From: Triatoma infestans
Taxonomy: Eukaryota; Arthropoda; Insecta; Hemiptera; Reduviidae
Direction of reading: 5' to 3'
DNA: 64,000 nucleotides
Assembly (NCBI GenBank): GCA_011037195.1
Contig: JAAEAF010014818.1
Span: 1 to 64,000 of the forward strand
Every line of letters begins with the position of its first letter. The first letter of the stretch is position 1. Below the pieces are notes generated by a model, which was not told the DNA's origin, made no database searches, and was given only the letters and a program-made list of their open reading frames with translations. The position numbers were made by a program, and so were the translations under genes. This document shows positions 42,849 through 53,475 of this stretch, piece after piece.

Positions 42849-43080
42849 AGGAGAGATTAGCTCAGTGGTTAGCGCACTAGACTAGCAACTCGGAGATCCC
42901 GGGTTCGAGTCCAGCCGTGTTGCCCTTAGATTTTCTCTTTCAAGGAGCCACTACAGCTCACTGTCCGATGATTGGACAGTGTTGTCTGTAACGAGAGAAC
43001 ACTGTGTTGAGACAGGCAGTGCACTGGTTAATCACCGAGGGCATCAATAACCATAGATGTTGACGCGCCTTAAATTGAAA
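42849..43080 (+). mobile_element. SINE-3, tRNA-Ala-like
   Basis: Box A TAGCTCAGTGG, anticodon loop CTAGCAA (anticodon AGC), box B GGGTTCGAGTCC, then body CACTACAGCTCACTGTCCGA, GACAGTGTTGTCTGTAACGA and an end with AACCATAGATGTTGACGCG and an A-rich tail. Other copies: 46805-47055 (reverse), 50777-51063, 51875-52100 (reverse). Confidence 0.85.
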
Positions 43081-43540
43081 AAAGAAAACACCAACCTCTT
43101 AACTAACTGTGGAGTAACTTTTCTTTTGAGAGTGCGGCAGCTTCGGTTAATACTGTAGCCAGCCACCCGCTTTGCAAGAAATTTTTAAAGTATGGGGGCC
43201 ACATTTTTGGCCTCAATTCAGAAAGCATCCCGTTTCGTTTTATATATGAAAAACGGTACAATAATACGTAATATTGTAGAGAGGCTCCTAAATCTTTGAT
43301 TTCATGATTCATTCATTTCTGTGATATTGTAGTGAGGTCGGGGTCATTCCATACACTAAAAGAGAGATAATTGTTCAAGCAAGATTTTTTTTTAAATCAC
43401 CATTGGCCTAGATATACTGTAGGTGTTATATTGTTCAAAGGGGGTTGGAATCTAGTTAAATTGGGATTCAAAATTATCAAGGCAATGTTAAATTAGTGGT
43501 TCAAAATTTTTGTATGCCCAGCATCAGGTTAATAAAAATT
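43081..43540. other. No gene seen
   Basis: A 69-codon reverse frame at 43103-43312 has no recognised domain. Confidence 0.35.
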
Positions 43541-43700
43541 TGTTATAAGAAATGAATTTTATCAGTTGTAACATGCTAATTTTTCTTATTCTTCATCGGT
43601 TTCGGATGCTCATTTATCGTCAGAATAAGGCTATCAATTCGTGGAGGGAGTTCATTTCAACTTAATGTTTCTGTCACACATTTTCACATAGATAAATAAA
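43541..43700 (-). repeat. HHR-C family arm, copy 2
   Basis: Reverse strand 43629-43591 reads CTTATT / CTGACGA / T / AAATGAGCATCC / GAAA / CCGATG, with AATAAG just beyond able to pair with CTTATT. Shares GAGTTCATTTCAACTTAATG and TTTCTGTCAC with 20740 and 58945. Confidence 0.6.
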
Positions 43701-44559
43701 TACATAAAAGTAATAGACATATATGTTTATAGTTAGTATACTTACCAAGTTTAAAGAAAAATCTTTGGAACAATTTTCAAGAAATCGCGAGAAACTTAAA
43801 AACCATTCTGTCATTTTTTTTTCCATTCGGAAGACCGCAAGGATCATCACGCCATACCAATGTAAAATCAGAAACTTTTATAAAATTATAAACTTAAATA
43901 TAGTTTTTACAAGTTTAAAGATTGCAAATTTATTGCTAATTTATATCCGAATAAGAATAATGGTATCAGTTTACATAATTATTATTATTTTTTTTTTAAA
44001 CTCGAAAAAATAAATTCTTTATGTTATACATTGACTGACTAAAACCCTCTTCAATTATTTTTAATAACTCCACACAAACCCGCATCAAATTCAACTTGAA
44101 AAAACTTTATTGCTACGTATTTTAAATGTCTCTCAGAAAAAAAAAATAAAAACGTATAAAAGGAAAAGAAGAATATAATGATAAACAGAATTGCCGGCGG
44201 TACTTTCATTAGCACCTACCCACTTGAGAACCTCATTATCTTCAGATTTCTTTCTGGTATATTTTCCTGGCCATTATGCTATTTCTGGTTATACTAACGA
44301 TGTCAAATTAAAAAGAATTCTTCAGATATATGTACATGTCTGATGAATAGTTATATTTTTATTTATTTTTTTTTAAGTACGCAAGATGTATTGTGTTTTT
44401 TCGAACTAATTAGAGTTAAAAAAAAAAAATAAGTTATTGAATATAATTTATTTTATTAAAGTTTTTTTTCTCTACCCACTTTTCACTTGAAATTGAGCAT
44501 TCATCGGAAATTCAATTTTTAAGATCTCCAGAGTTCGAGAAATGTTTCTAGCAAATAAT
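43701..44559. other. No gene; DR1 scrap
   Basis: 44460-44555 has a diverged DR1 opening (GAAATTGAGCATTCATCGGAAA, CCAGAGTTCGAGAAATG). 44195-44260 reverse has CTGAAGATAATGAG and later GAAAGTACCGCCGGC, an unproven ribozyme-like pattern. Confidence 0.35.
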
Positions 44560-45125
44560 TATTTGTTATATATATATAAAGGAAGAATAATGGCGGCCCA
44601 TAGGGTTTTCTGGGCGCTGAAAAATGTATTCAGATTTAGAGAGTTATCGAGGGAGGCGAAGTTGATAGTATATAGAAACCATATTGAGGCCAACTGTAAC
44701 ATACGCCAGCAAGACATGGATGCTTACAAAAGATGATAAACGATTGCTGAACGTTTGTGAGGGAACAGATCCTCTGAAAAATCTTTGACCCAATAAGAGA
44801 AGGAGATCGGTACAGGATAAGGAAAAATAAAGAACTTATGGAACTGTACCAAGAGCAGGATAAGAAGAGAGATGTTGAGATGGTTGGGACAAATTGTAAG
44901 AATGTGGGAGTCTAGAGTCCCTAAGAAATTGCTAGATGGGCACCCGGGAGGGGCAAGGAAGAAAGGAAGACCGAGAAAAAGTTTCCTAGATGACGCCGAA
45001 GAAGATATTAGGAGGCTGGACTTAAGAAGATGGAGAATAATCGCTCTCGGGAGAAAGGGGTGAGAGAGTGTGGTTGAAGAGGTCAAGGTCCTTCGAGGAC
45101 CGTGGTGCCATGAAAGAAGAAGGAG
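44560..45125 (+). pseudogene. RTE-like LINE, RT C-terminus
   Basis: Across frames: GRIMAAHRVFWALKNVFRF, LSREAKLIVYRNHIEANC, TYASKTWMLTKDD, a KIFDPIREGDRY-like block, ELMELYQEQD, MLRWLGQIVRMWESRVPKKL, GRPRKSFLDDAEEDIRRL and DLRRWRIIALGRKG. This is the post-RT part of an endonuclease/RT LINE, colinear with 159-700. 5'-truncated with shifts. Confidence 0.85.
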
Positions 45126-45227
45126 ATATATATGGTATGTGTTACTGCAGACTTTTACTTCGTTTCTTTTTCAAAAATGGAACGTCCAACTCTTTCATTT
45201 CATCCCTTGATCAAGTCTCGTATAAAT

Positions 45228-45446
45228 GTTTATGTTGTTCGTTACGACCGCTGTATTCAATGTTGTAAATTGGATTTTGAGGTTCGGTCATACAAAAGAA
45301 CTCTTTTCAAAATTTCTACCTTTCTTTAGCCCAGTTTTTTAAAATTTAAAAAATTAAAAAAGAAGGCAATAAATTTGCTGAAACGTCGGTAGAAATTTAA
45401 AAAGAGTTCTTTTATATGACCGAATCTCAAAATCCAATTTACAACA
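45228..45446. mobile_element. HHR-B fold-back element, 12-bp TSD
   Basis: A 219-bp unit bounded by TCTCGTATAAAT at 45216-45227 and 45447-45458. The inverted arms run from TGTTGTAAATTGGATTTTGA to the complementary TCAAAATCCAATTTACAACA at the right end. The left also carries TTACGACCGCTGTATTCAATG outside the arm, as at 24383. The ribozyme core survives in part in the right arm (45361-45395: GGCAATAAATTTGC, GAAACGTC, GGT) but CTGAAGA is lost there and the left arm is deleted across it. Confidence 0.8.
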
Positions 45447-45737
45447 TCTCGTATAAATTATTGAAATTAATTTGAGAGCGTTTAGTTTCAATTTAGAGAA
45501 TTTGAATGAAATGGAAGCGACATATGGTAGGGGTCAACTTGGGGACTAACAATTCTAGGACCCATTGAAATAAGAGTATTCTTCTAAAGATCTTCTAAAG
45601 ACCTTCTAAAGTGTAAACACTCAAACTATTATTTTCTCTTTCAGTCACTCTCAGGTTTCTCTCTAAATTGGTTAATTAATTTCTAACAAATTGGATTTTT
45701 CTTATTAAGCTTTCCTTATTGTACAATAGTCCGAGAT
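45447..45737. other. Short unique spacer
   Basis: AT-rich with a repeated TCTTCTAAAGA word near 45572-45610. Confidence 0.4.
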
Positions 45738-46470
45738 TTTTACTTTCTCTTACTCCTAGAAAGAGGAAGTATTGTAATCGTGTTAAATTTTCGATATCTA
45801 GTTTTCACAGGAAATATCCGTTTTGAGGTCCCTGAGTCCAAAAAAGTGCTTTTTAGAAAATGGCTGTGTGCGTGTATGGTTGTTTTTTGAACAAAATACC
45901 TCAAAAACGAAAAATCTTTGGGAGTTCAAACTTAATATTTCGTTTAAGTGCCAGAACCACTTCGGGCAGAAAGGTCTTGGTCAAAATCCATAAAGCAACT
46001 TCGACTTTACTAAATGGCTTATTCAGTTTTCGGCGATATTCTCAGTAATGGCTGCAACGATTTTTTCGAGTTCGTTTACTACTTCAACACTCAATGCATA
46101 ATACTTAAATTGAAATATTTTTTTTACCCCGCAGGAAAACCTAAACCTAAAAGTACCATTTCATTATTGCCACTATATTATGTTGAGGCACGTCATAAGT
46201 ATAGCTAGAATCCTAAATTTAATGAAAATCTATTAACTGCAGCTTTAGGGAAATTGGTTTTTGTGTAATTTGATACTTCCTCGAAAACATGGCTTTTAAC
46301 GATTTAATTTGAACTTGAAAGTCTAACTTCACAAATATAAACATATCAGTTTCCGGAAAACTGCATTTACCAGAGTCCTAAGTAATCCTAGATGATGCTA
46401 GATTATTCAAGATTTTTGTGGTTTGTTCAATGTGATTGGTGCTATCTTCTGAGCTACAATGTAAATCACT
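45738..46470 (+). repeat. DR1 diverged copy
   Basis: Opens with TTTTTACTTTCTCTTACTCC and AAGAGGAAGTATTGTAATCG, GTCCCTGAGTCC and TACCTCAAAAACGAAAAATC. After 46000 it drifts into the second subfamily, ending with GCTATCTTCTGAGCTACAAT. Confidence 0.7.
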
Positions 46471-46804
46471 TAAGATAATATCTACCATGGTTGTTGACTA
46501 TGTGCACCCCTATCGCTAATAAATTTATGTTAAAGGCAACTGCGTAAAAATTTGATACCAGCTTATTTAATGCTGGCCAAATTGTTGTATCTTTGGGCAC
46601 CTTATCCAGGAGCTTACCCTTTGTTACTAGGTGCTGATTCCATTAAATGTCTGTTTGAATTAAAAAGATGAATATAATTTTTTGAATGTTTATAATAAAA
46701 TGAACTGTATTGTACACACAGACAAGCTGGGACAGACAGACCGAGCCTGAAGCTACATAAATTCCTCAGGCTCCCCTATTTATTTCAAATTAAGATGCTA
46801 CAAT
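46471..46804. other. No gene seen
   Basis: Unique AT-rich DNA with ACACACAGACAAGCTGGGAC near 46716. Confidence 0.4.
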
Positions 46805-47055
46805 GAGCCTCCTAGATTGTTATAAGGGGATTATTGCACTGCGACCTGAAAGATCTATTGTGCCCCCCGGAGCCTTCTCCAATGCACAGCCGGCCTCCAA
46901 GCAGCATTCTCTAGCTACAGACAACACTGCTCATCACCGAACAGTGAGTTGTAGAGGCTTCAAGGAAGAAAAAAATCTAAGGGCAGCATGCTGGACTCGA
47001 ACCCGGGACCTCCGCGTTGCTAGTCCAGCGCGCTACCACTGAGCTGACCCCTTCC
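46805..47055 (-). mobile_element. SINE-3 copy, reverse
   Basis: Reverse strand: GTCAGCTCAGTGG (box A), GGACTAGCAACGCGGAGG, GGGTTCGAGTCCAGC (box B), then the body to GCACAATAGATC and GCAGTGCAATAATCCCC. It is joined to segment U at 47085-47258, as is the copy at 50777. Confidence 0.85.
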
Positions 47056-47084
47056 TTCTCCCTTGGCTTTCGCCAATTAACTAG

Positions 47085-47258
47085 GGAAGGATGAACCTAG
47101 TTTGTGTACTGTGTTTGTCCTTGTCTGTAAAAAGTAGAGTGTATGCAATTTAAATGCATTGTGTATTGTTCTGATGAAGTGCATGGAGTTCTGAGCTGTG
47201 GTAACCCGTTGGGGCGCTATTCCCCAAGTAACTGCATGCAACAGATACCCCTTGCGGG
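47085..47258 (+). repeat. Segment U, copy 1
   Basis: CTAGTTTGTGTACTG, CTGATGAAGTGCATGGAGTT, GAGCTGTGGTAACCCG and CAACAGATACCCCTTGCGGG match the reverse strand of 50578-50760. Always seen beside SINE-3 in this window. Confidence 0.75.
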
Positions 47259-47689
47259 CCAATGAGCCTCTACAGATATTGTCGGAAAAAATTGAAGAAA
47301 AGATTCTCCAAAGGTACGGTCATTTAAGGCTCATGGAAGAAGTAAGATTGCTGTAATGACATAGCAATGTCAAAGCCTTCACAAAATATAACAAAAAGAA
47401 AGAATAATTTATAACTAGTGGCCCCACAGCCGGCTGCTGCCTTTTCAATACAAAGGTATCAAAGACAAGCACCGTTTGAAGGCCTGCCTATTGAACAGAA
47501 GCCACCTGATCTTTGAAAGTCGCCAATGGGCGACCAAACCTGGCCACTGACCTGAATCACTGGTCGCCGACCTAACCAAGGTCGCACGCTGATGAGATGT
47601 CTTAGTGTGAGAACTTGCTTACACACTTGACAGTGTGTGAGTAAGACTAATATAAACTTCGCCCCACTGGAAGAGGGGATCATTATATC
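47259..47689. other. No gene identified
   Basis: A 74-codon reverse frame (47459-47683) and the forward reading show no family. CACACTTGACAGTGTGTGAG at 47621-47640 is a small palindrome. Confidence 0.35.
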
Positions 47690-47744
47690 ATCATCATTAT
47701 ATCAGTATCATTTTGCAGCAGCAGTTATACTTGAGTTCCGAGCG

Positions 47745-47765
47745 AGTCCCTATAAAAGCCCGGAA
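47745..47765 (+). promoter_or_regulatory. TATA-like promoter, possible LTR
   Basis: GTCCCTATAAAAGCCCGG is a strong TATA box in an AT-rich setting. An AATAAA lies ~240 bp downstream (about 47991), the spacing expected of an LTR. TG/CA borders were not found. Confidence 0.35.
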
Positions 47766-48059
47766 TACTAATATGCCTAATTATTTTCATACTTGTGCAT
47801 ATTAGTTTATTTATTATAATCATTTTAAATTATTTGGTATTTAACTCTAAAAATTATTTATTTACTTTTATCAAATCATATTAATTGTAGTTACCATTAG
47901 GCTCATTCAAATTATTGTTAAAATATATTCTATTTTTATAAATTCAGTGTTAGCAATTCAAGCAATAACTCTCTAAACTAACTTCCGCCTAATAAATCCC
48001 TCTTCAAGACATCTAACTTCATACCTCAGGAATTATGACATTTGATTCCACTACATTGC

Positions 48060-48770
48060 CAATGAAGAACTTAATTCCTTCCTACAGGGAAAAGGAAGAG
48101 TGTGTGGCCAAAATAATACCGACAGTTGACAAAGTCAGATATTTAGGACTTTATCTAGGCAAAGACTCACTTGGAATCCGCATACAAGATTAAAAAGACT
48201 TGAACTAAACAGACGGATGAACTAAATCTTCACTTGAAAACAAAAGACTTGTAATCTACAACACTATTATAAAGCCCCTCTGGACATACGGATGAGAGGT
48301 CTGGGGTTCGAACAAGCATTCCAACTCCCATCGCATTCAAGATTTTTAATCCAAAACCCTCAGAAGAATTACCAATGTCCCGTTCTATGTTTTCAACCTA
48401 ATCCTTCACACTGACCTCAAAATCCCTTTTGCCCATCAGTTAATAAAAAAGCGTTACAAAAAATTCCATGACTTCACATCCAACCATCTTAATCCTTTAG
48501 TCCAAAAACTCCCTTCCCTTACTGTCCCATACAGCCCTCCCAGGAGGCTCAAACGCCACTGGCCCCGTGACCACGTAATTACATGTTAGCATTTTCTGAC
48601 AGCCAATGGAATGTAATAAACAGGGAGTACCTCCACTGGGAAGCATCTCCCAACAAGTCTTCCACATCCTTTTTATGTCACTTACCATCATATTCACTTT
48701 GTATACTTGTGAATTTCTTGAAAAAAATAAAAATAAAAAAAATTAAATTAAAAATTATAATAGTATAATT
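48060..48770 (+). pseudogene. Jockey-like LINE, post-RT region and 3' end
   Basis: Reads IIPTVDKVRYLGLYLGKDSL, KSSLENKRLVIYNTIIKPLW, EVWGSNKHSNSHRIQDF, RRITNVPFYVFNLILHTDLK, IPFAHQLIKKRYKKFHDF and PPRRLKRHWPRDHVITC. It is colinear with the reverse copy at 21010-21665. An A-rich tail at 48720-48765 marks the LINE 3' end. Stops and one shift show it is a dead, 5'-truncated copy. Confidence 0.85.
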
Positions 48771-48834
48771 TACAATAGTACAATGTCTAGAATGTTTTAA
48801 TCCAAATATTGTTTTCCTTGAAAAACTATTGCTT

Positions 48835-49745
48835 TCTCTTTCTTACTCCTGGTACGAGGAAGTATTGTAATCGTGTCAAATTTTCGATATCGAGTTTTCA
48901 CCGGAAATATCTGTTTTGAGGTCCCTTGAGTCCAAAAAAGGTGTGTGTGTGCATAGCAAAGCTCAAAAACAAGTAACCGTAGAAAGTTAAAACTTGATAT
49001 TCCGTTTATGTATCACCATGGCATCTGTCAAAATTCCTCAACCGGAAGTACCACTTTACTTGTTCGCTTTTTTACTATTTTGCGTTTTTCTCGAAAACGG
49101 CTCCGACGATTTTCTTCATATTTGGCCTATCAACTACAAATATAAAGAGCTACAACTTTTATTTAAAACATTTCTCTGGCAAAATTCATTTAAGGGCAGT
49201 TATGGGGGAGGGGGCGTGGGGTTAGGTTTCCATCTAAAGTGCTATTTCAGTCTATTAGACAATTTTGTCATCTAAATAATGTTAATTAGAATTGAATATG
49301 TTGTTGAAATTCCGAGTTTAAAAAAAAAATCGGATAACCGGAAGTGCCTTTACTTTACCACTTTACTGAATGTTTTTTTTCACTTTTTCGCGATTTTCTT
49401 CAAACTTCTATCAATTTTCTCAACTTTTATTTAAAACATTTCTCTGGGAAAATTCATTTAATGGCACTTTTAGGAAAGAGGTTGGGTTATGTTTTTCTCT
49501 AAAGTGCTATCATAGTTGATTATACAATTCTATCATCCAAACAAAATTAATTAAACTTAGATGGCCAAAATTCCGAGTTTCAAGAGAATAAGTAAACCGG
49601 AAGTGCGCTTTTACTGAACAATTTTTTCAGTTTTCGAGGAATTTCGTTAAATTTGGTATACAAACTATAAAATTTGTCAGTTACAATTTTAAGAACTGGA
49701 GTAAGAGAAAGTTGTATGAGTGTTTTACACCAGATTTTTTTTTTA
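48835..49745 (+). repeat. DR1 full-length copy
   Basis: Starts CTTTCTCTTTCTTACTCCTGG and ends GGAGTAAGAGAAAGTTGTAT then TTTTACACCAGATTTTTT. CCGGAAGT blocks begin at 49042, 49338 and about 49597. Confidence 0.8.
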
Positions 49746-50577
49746 TATATATTATACCACCTTACGCATTATTTGGAATTAATTTCGAAGTTTGCATATC
49801 TTTATTTATTTTCACTGATAAATACTGCAAAATACTGTTTTATTAAAATAAATTTAAATATAAAATACAAAATTTTCCAAGCCATGAAAATTATTCATTC
49901 ATACAATAATTAATTAACTACATTACTTCCGCTCATTTTACAGTATGATGTATAAAACTAAACAAGCTGCCTCATACAAACTTTCTTAAACTTTATTCAC
50001 ATTTAGTTACTAACATAGATTTAGGTTTTACAAAAGTATCTGTGTAAGTTTAAATTAATGCTATCCAGGTATACATTTTTGAAATTAAGCACTATATTAA
50101 ATTACTAAATTAGTGTGCAAGGTAATTTTTTTTTTTAATGTAATTTTTCTAATTTTGAAACTTTTAACCTGTATTATAAGTTTATAATTTAGTATTTAGT
50201 TTTTCTGACAGTGATGAATTAATGGTATACAAATCAGAAATAATTAAACAGGAAAATGGTCTGCAAAACTTTGTTTGTTTAAAAATCTAAACATTCTAAA
50301 AATTTACGCTATACAAATGATAAATTAAAACAATGATATAAATTAACCAAAGAATACTGAATACAAAACAACTCTAGTGGAATAAATCACCAGCATGATT
50401 GCTTGTCATGTGTGTGATAAAGTAATCTTAAGATACCGTCGACACACTGATGAGCTTTGAATCTTCTTTTGATTAAGAACAGATGTGACACAATGCCTAT
50501 GATGCCTCATATTATAATCACCTGATACAATGAGGCAATGATCTCTTATACCGAACTGAAAATTATGTTGTTCGCAT
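49746..50577. other. No gene seen
   Basis: AT-rich unique DNA, no recognised feature. Confidence 0.45.
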
Positions 50578-50776
50578 ACCCGCAAGGGCATCTGTAGCAT
50601 GCAGTTACTTGAGGAGTAGCGACCCCGCGGGTTACCACACAGCTCACTACTCCATGCCCTTCGTCACAACAGTACACAATACACTTAAATTACATACACT
50701 CCACTCTTTAAGACAAGGACAATTATGTACACAAACTAGGATCCTGGTCGCTAGTTACTTGGAATAAGGGAGAAGG
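50578..50776 (-). repeat. Segment U, copy 2
   Basis: Inverted copy of 47085-47258, adjoining SINE-3 at 50777 in the same relative arrangement. Confidence 0.75.
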
Positions 50777-51063
50777 AAGGGTTTACTCAGTGGTAACGCG
50801 CTGGACTAGCAATGCGGAGGTCCCGGGTTCGAATCCAGCATGCTGTCCTTAGATATCTTTTAGCTAGGAGCCTCTACAACTCACTGTCCGATGCTGGGCA
50901 GTGTTGTCTGTAGCTAGAGAACAGTGCTTGGAGGCCGGCAGTGTACTGGGAAGACTCCGGGAAGCACAATAGATCGCAGTGCAATAATCCCCTACAACAA
51001 TCTAATGTCGTTCGCATAGGAATCTTCTCACCGCTATACCGATAAGTTTGCCTCGAAAAAAAA
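50777..51063 (+). mobile_element. SINE-3 copy
   Basis: TTTACTCAGTGG (box A, partial), GGACTAGCAATGCGGAGG, GGGTTCGAATCCAGC (box B), body to GCACAATAGATCGCAGTGC, then A-rich end at 51055-51070. Confidence 0.85.
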
Positions 51064-51107
51064 GAGAAAAATGTTATATATAGATATATATGTAATATAT
51101 ATATATT

Positions 51108-51307
51108 ATTGGGGCGGGTGTTGGTGTAGTGGTTATGAGCACGGACTTGTAAGTGGGACGACCCCAGTTCGAGTCCAGCGTATAACTGCTAAATTTTATA
51201 TTTGTTTAAAAAATGTTAATAGTAAAGTAGGTGCTTCCGCCCCCGTCCGCGACCTAATTTGGTAGTTGGACGTTAAGCCCGCCTGAAAAAATAGGCATTA
51301 CTTTTAG
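51108..51307 (+). mobile_element. SINE-2 copy
   Basis: GGTGTTGGTGTAGTGG (box A), GGACTTGTAAGTGGG (anticodon TGT), AGTTCGAGTCC (box B), TATAACTGCTAAATTTTATA, then GTCCGCGACCTAATTTGGTAG and GCCCGCCTGAAAAAATAGGC. This copy shows the uninterrupted TA site into which mariner jumped at 32267-33183. Confidence 0.9.
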
Positions 51308-51332
51308 TTTCACAGTAAAAATATCTTTAAGT

Positions 51333-51362
51333 GCTCATAACCACTACACCAACACCGCCCCT
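51333..51362 (-). repeat. Inverted SINE-2 head
   Basis: GTGCTCATAACCACTACACC continuing to ACACCGCCCC is the exact reverse of the start of the copy at 51108. TTTCACAGTA/TACTGTGAAA also mirror each other at its two sides. Confidence 0.8.
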
Positions 51363-51874
51363 ACTGTGAAACTGATCTTGTACAAATATATATATTTATC
51401 AGCAAACACTTTACAAAATATAAACTTCTAATTTATCACTTCTAGCACATTATTTTAAACAATTTCATTAAACTTTAGCAAGTTATGGATAACTTTTAGC
51501 AATTTCATTCCAATCTTATTTAATTAATTGAAAAGCGACAATACGATCATTTCTTTCAACCACTGAATATTAAAAGTACAACAAATTTAGAATAATTGTT
51601 ACATTGTAGAAAAATAGCTACATTAGACTAAGGAGCATAGTGCGACGACATTCATTATACGAGTTCAAGTAACGAGCTAGAATTGAAGCAGCTGAAAGAA
51701 TGTGTGAAAGCACTTCTTCACTCAAGTGTTCAGTATTCACCTTTTTAGTGCAGTCTTTTTTTAGCAATTTAGAAGGCAAATAGTTTTTATAAATTGTTTA
51801 GATAGGTTATAGAATAGGTTATGTCAAAAATTTTATAACTGCAAGATCTAAATTTTTTTTTTTTTTTTTGTAAT
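51363..51874. other. No gene seen
   Basis: AT-rich; T run at 51853-51869. Confidence 0.4.
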
Positions 51875-52100
51875 TTGAGTCGCGTCAACATCTATGGTCA
51901 TTGGCGCCCGGAGCCTTCTCAGTGCACTGCCGGCCTCCGGACAGTGTTCCTTCGTTACAAACAATACTGTCCATCACCGAACAGTGAGCTGTAGAGGCTC
52001 CTAGGAAGAAAAAATTTAAGGGCAGCACAGCCGGAGTCGGATCCGGGTCCTCCGCGTGTGAAGTCCAGTACGCTAACCACTTAGCTATTCTCCTCCCTAT
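51875..52100 (-). mobile_element. SINE-3 copy, reverse, diverged head
   Basis: Reverse strand: AATAGCTAAGTGG, anticodon loop altered to CTTCACA, GGATCCGACTCCGGC (box B changed), then the body with CAGCTCACTGTTCGGTGATG and CCATAGATGTTGACGCGAC. It ends in A's (T run at 51853-51869 on the plus strand). Confidence 0.8.
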
Positions 52101-52562
52101 TCTAAATAATTTAAAGATTATTATACAAAGTAGTACTGCTGTCATGTAATATAATTTTGATTGATTATTAAATTTATAATCAACAATTAAAATTTATTTA
52201 TTGTATTCCCTTATGAAAGAAAGGAAACGTTGATCCATTATTATAATTATGTAGTAAATGTAACATTATATTATGTTACATTAAACTCTGTTAAATGAAA
52301 TTTGATATAAAATTTTAATATTTAAAAACAATTTTATTATAAAGGAAGTAATCAATATAGCAAAATGTAATTATGAAATAAATAATTATATTTTTTGGTG
52401 CCTTCTCTTGATCTTTGATTTAAACGAATAGGTTACACACTACCCACTTTATTGACTAATAGTTCCTTTATTTATATTGATTTCCTTCCTAAAATTTCGG
52501 TCTTGTTCTGGCCATTTTGAAAGGGTGAATTCAGCATTATCCAACGCTTCAAACATTTGAAA
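52101..52562. other. No gene seen
   Basis: AT-rich, no recognised feature. Confidence 0.45.
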
Positions 52563-52918
52563 TGTAGTTGGTGATGTTGTGTGTTTGTAAGTATTGTAGC
52601 ACGAGCGGTTTTGTAAAGGGGAGTGTGTATGTTTAAGATAGTGATAGACGTATTAGACATAGAGAATAAGAACCACTTTTAAATAAATAATTTAACTATA
52701 TATTAGATTAGTCACTTTACAAGGTAATTATAATTATCCAATTAACTAATAAATGCACTGAATGAATTATTTAGTGGGAAGGTTGATTTAACTAAAAGTT
52801 TACACTTAAACTGGCACTGATGCTAATACAGCGATTCCTGGAGGCAAGTGTTCTAGTTCAATGTCTAATTCAGACTGTCTTGAAAGAATGTTCTCTCTTG
52901 GTAGTTCAAATCCTCTCA
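52563..52918 (+). mobile_element. L1-LTR, solo copy
   Basis: Starts TGTAGTTGGTGATG and probably ends CTCTCA at 52918. Contains AGCACGAGCGG, an AATAAATAATT block and CAGACTGTCTTGAAAGAATG near the end. Matches 26930-27300 in reverse. TTTGA occurs near the left edge and directly after the right edge, suggesting but not proving a duplication. Confidence 0.6.
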
Positions 52919-53339
52919 TTTGAGAAAGGAAGAACACAAATGTGACTAAGTTCTATGAACTCTTTTGTAACGGTGTCTTCTACCTGGATGCACCCTTTTT
53001 GCCAGCCCTTTTTGAGAGCGAGCTTGCATTTTTCTCTCAAATCATAATTTTTCTTCAAATAAAATAGATATAATTTCTGGCATCCATCACATTTCATAAA
53101 TTTAACTTAGTTTTTATTGCTCTAGGAACATTTGTTATACTGCATTATTTCATATAGAAAATAATATGCTCTATATTTTAATATTAATATGCTCCAAATA
53201 CTAATATGGAACAAAAACTTATAAAAATAAAAAATAGTGCAATATAACAAGTGTTCCTTGTGCAATAAGAACTAAGTTAAATTTATGAAATATGTGAAAC
53301 GTAGTATAATACTTATAAATTTAACACTCAGTGTGCGAG
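52919..53339. other. No gene identified
   Basis: A 63-codon reverse frame at 52906-53097 (KLYLFYLKKNYDLREKCK, then AFKKGWQKG-like) has no recognised domain. Confidence 0.35.
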
Positions 53340-53475
53340 TGTGAAACGTAAGTTTGCTCTGTGCGAGTCTGTGTTGTCACACTGTCTAAAAAACGCTTCC
53401 TGAAGATGGGCGAACCCCCGAAACCGGTCGATGACCACAAAATGAAGCAGGCTACCACGAAAAATGTCTCTGATG
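53340..53475 (+). repeat. HHR-A single arm, copy A6
   Basis: From AGTTTGCTCTGTGCGAGTCT to AAAATGTCTCTGATG. The motif 53396-53433 keeps CTGAAGA, GAAA, ACCGGT, C and GATG, but stem II reads GGGC-GAAC-CCCC (one mismatch) and stem I CTTC. Confidence 0.75.

Noticed and set aside
47176..47210. Hammerhead core in segment U (CTGATGAAGTGCATGG)
   Set aside because: CTGATGA is present, but no hairpin followed by GAAA comes after it, and the second copy lacks the full core.
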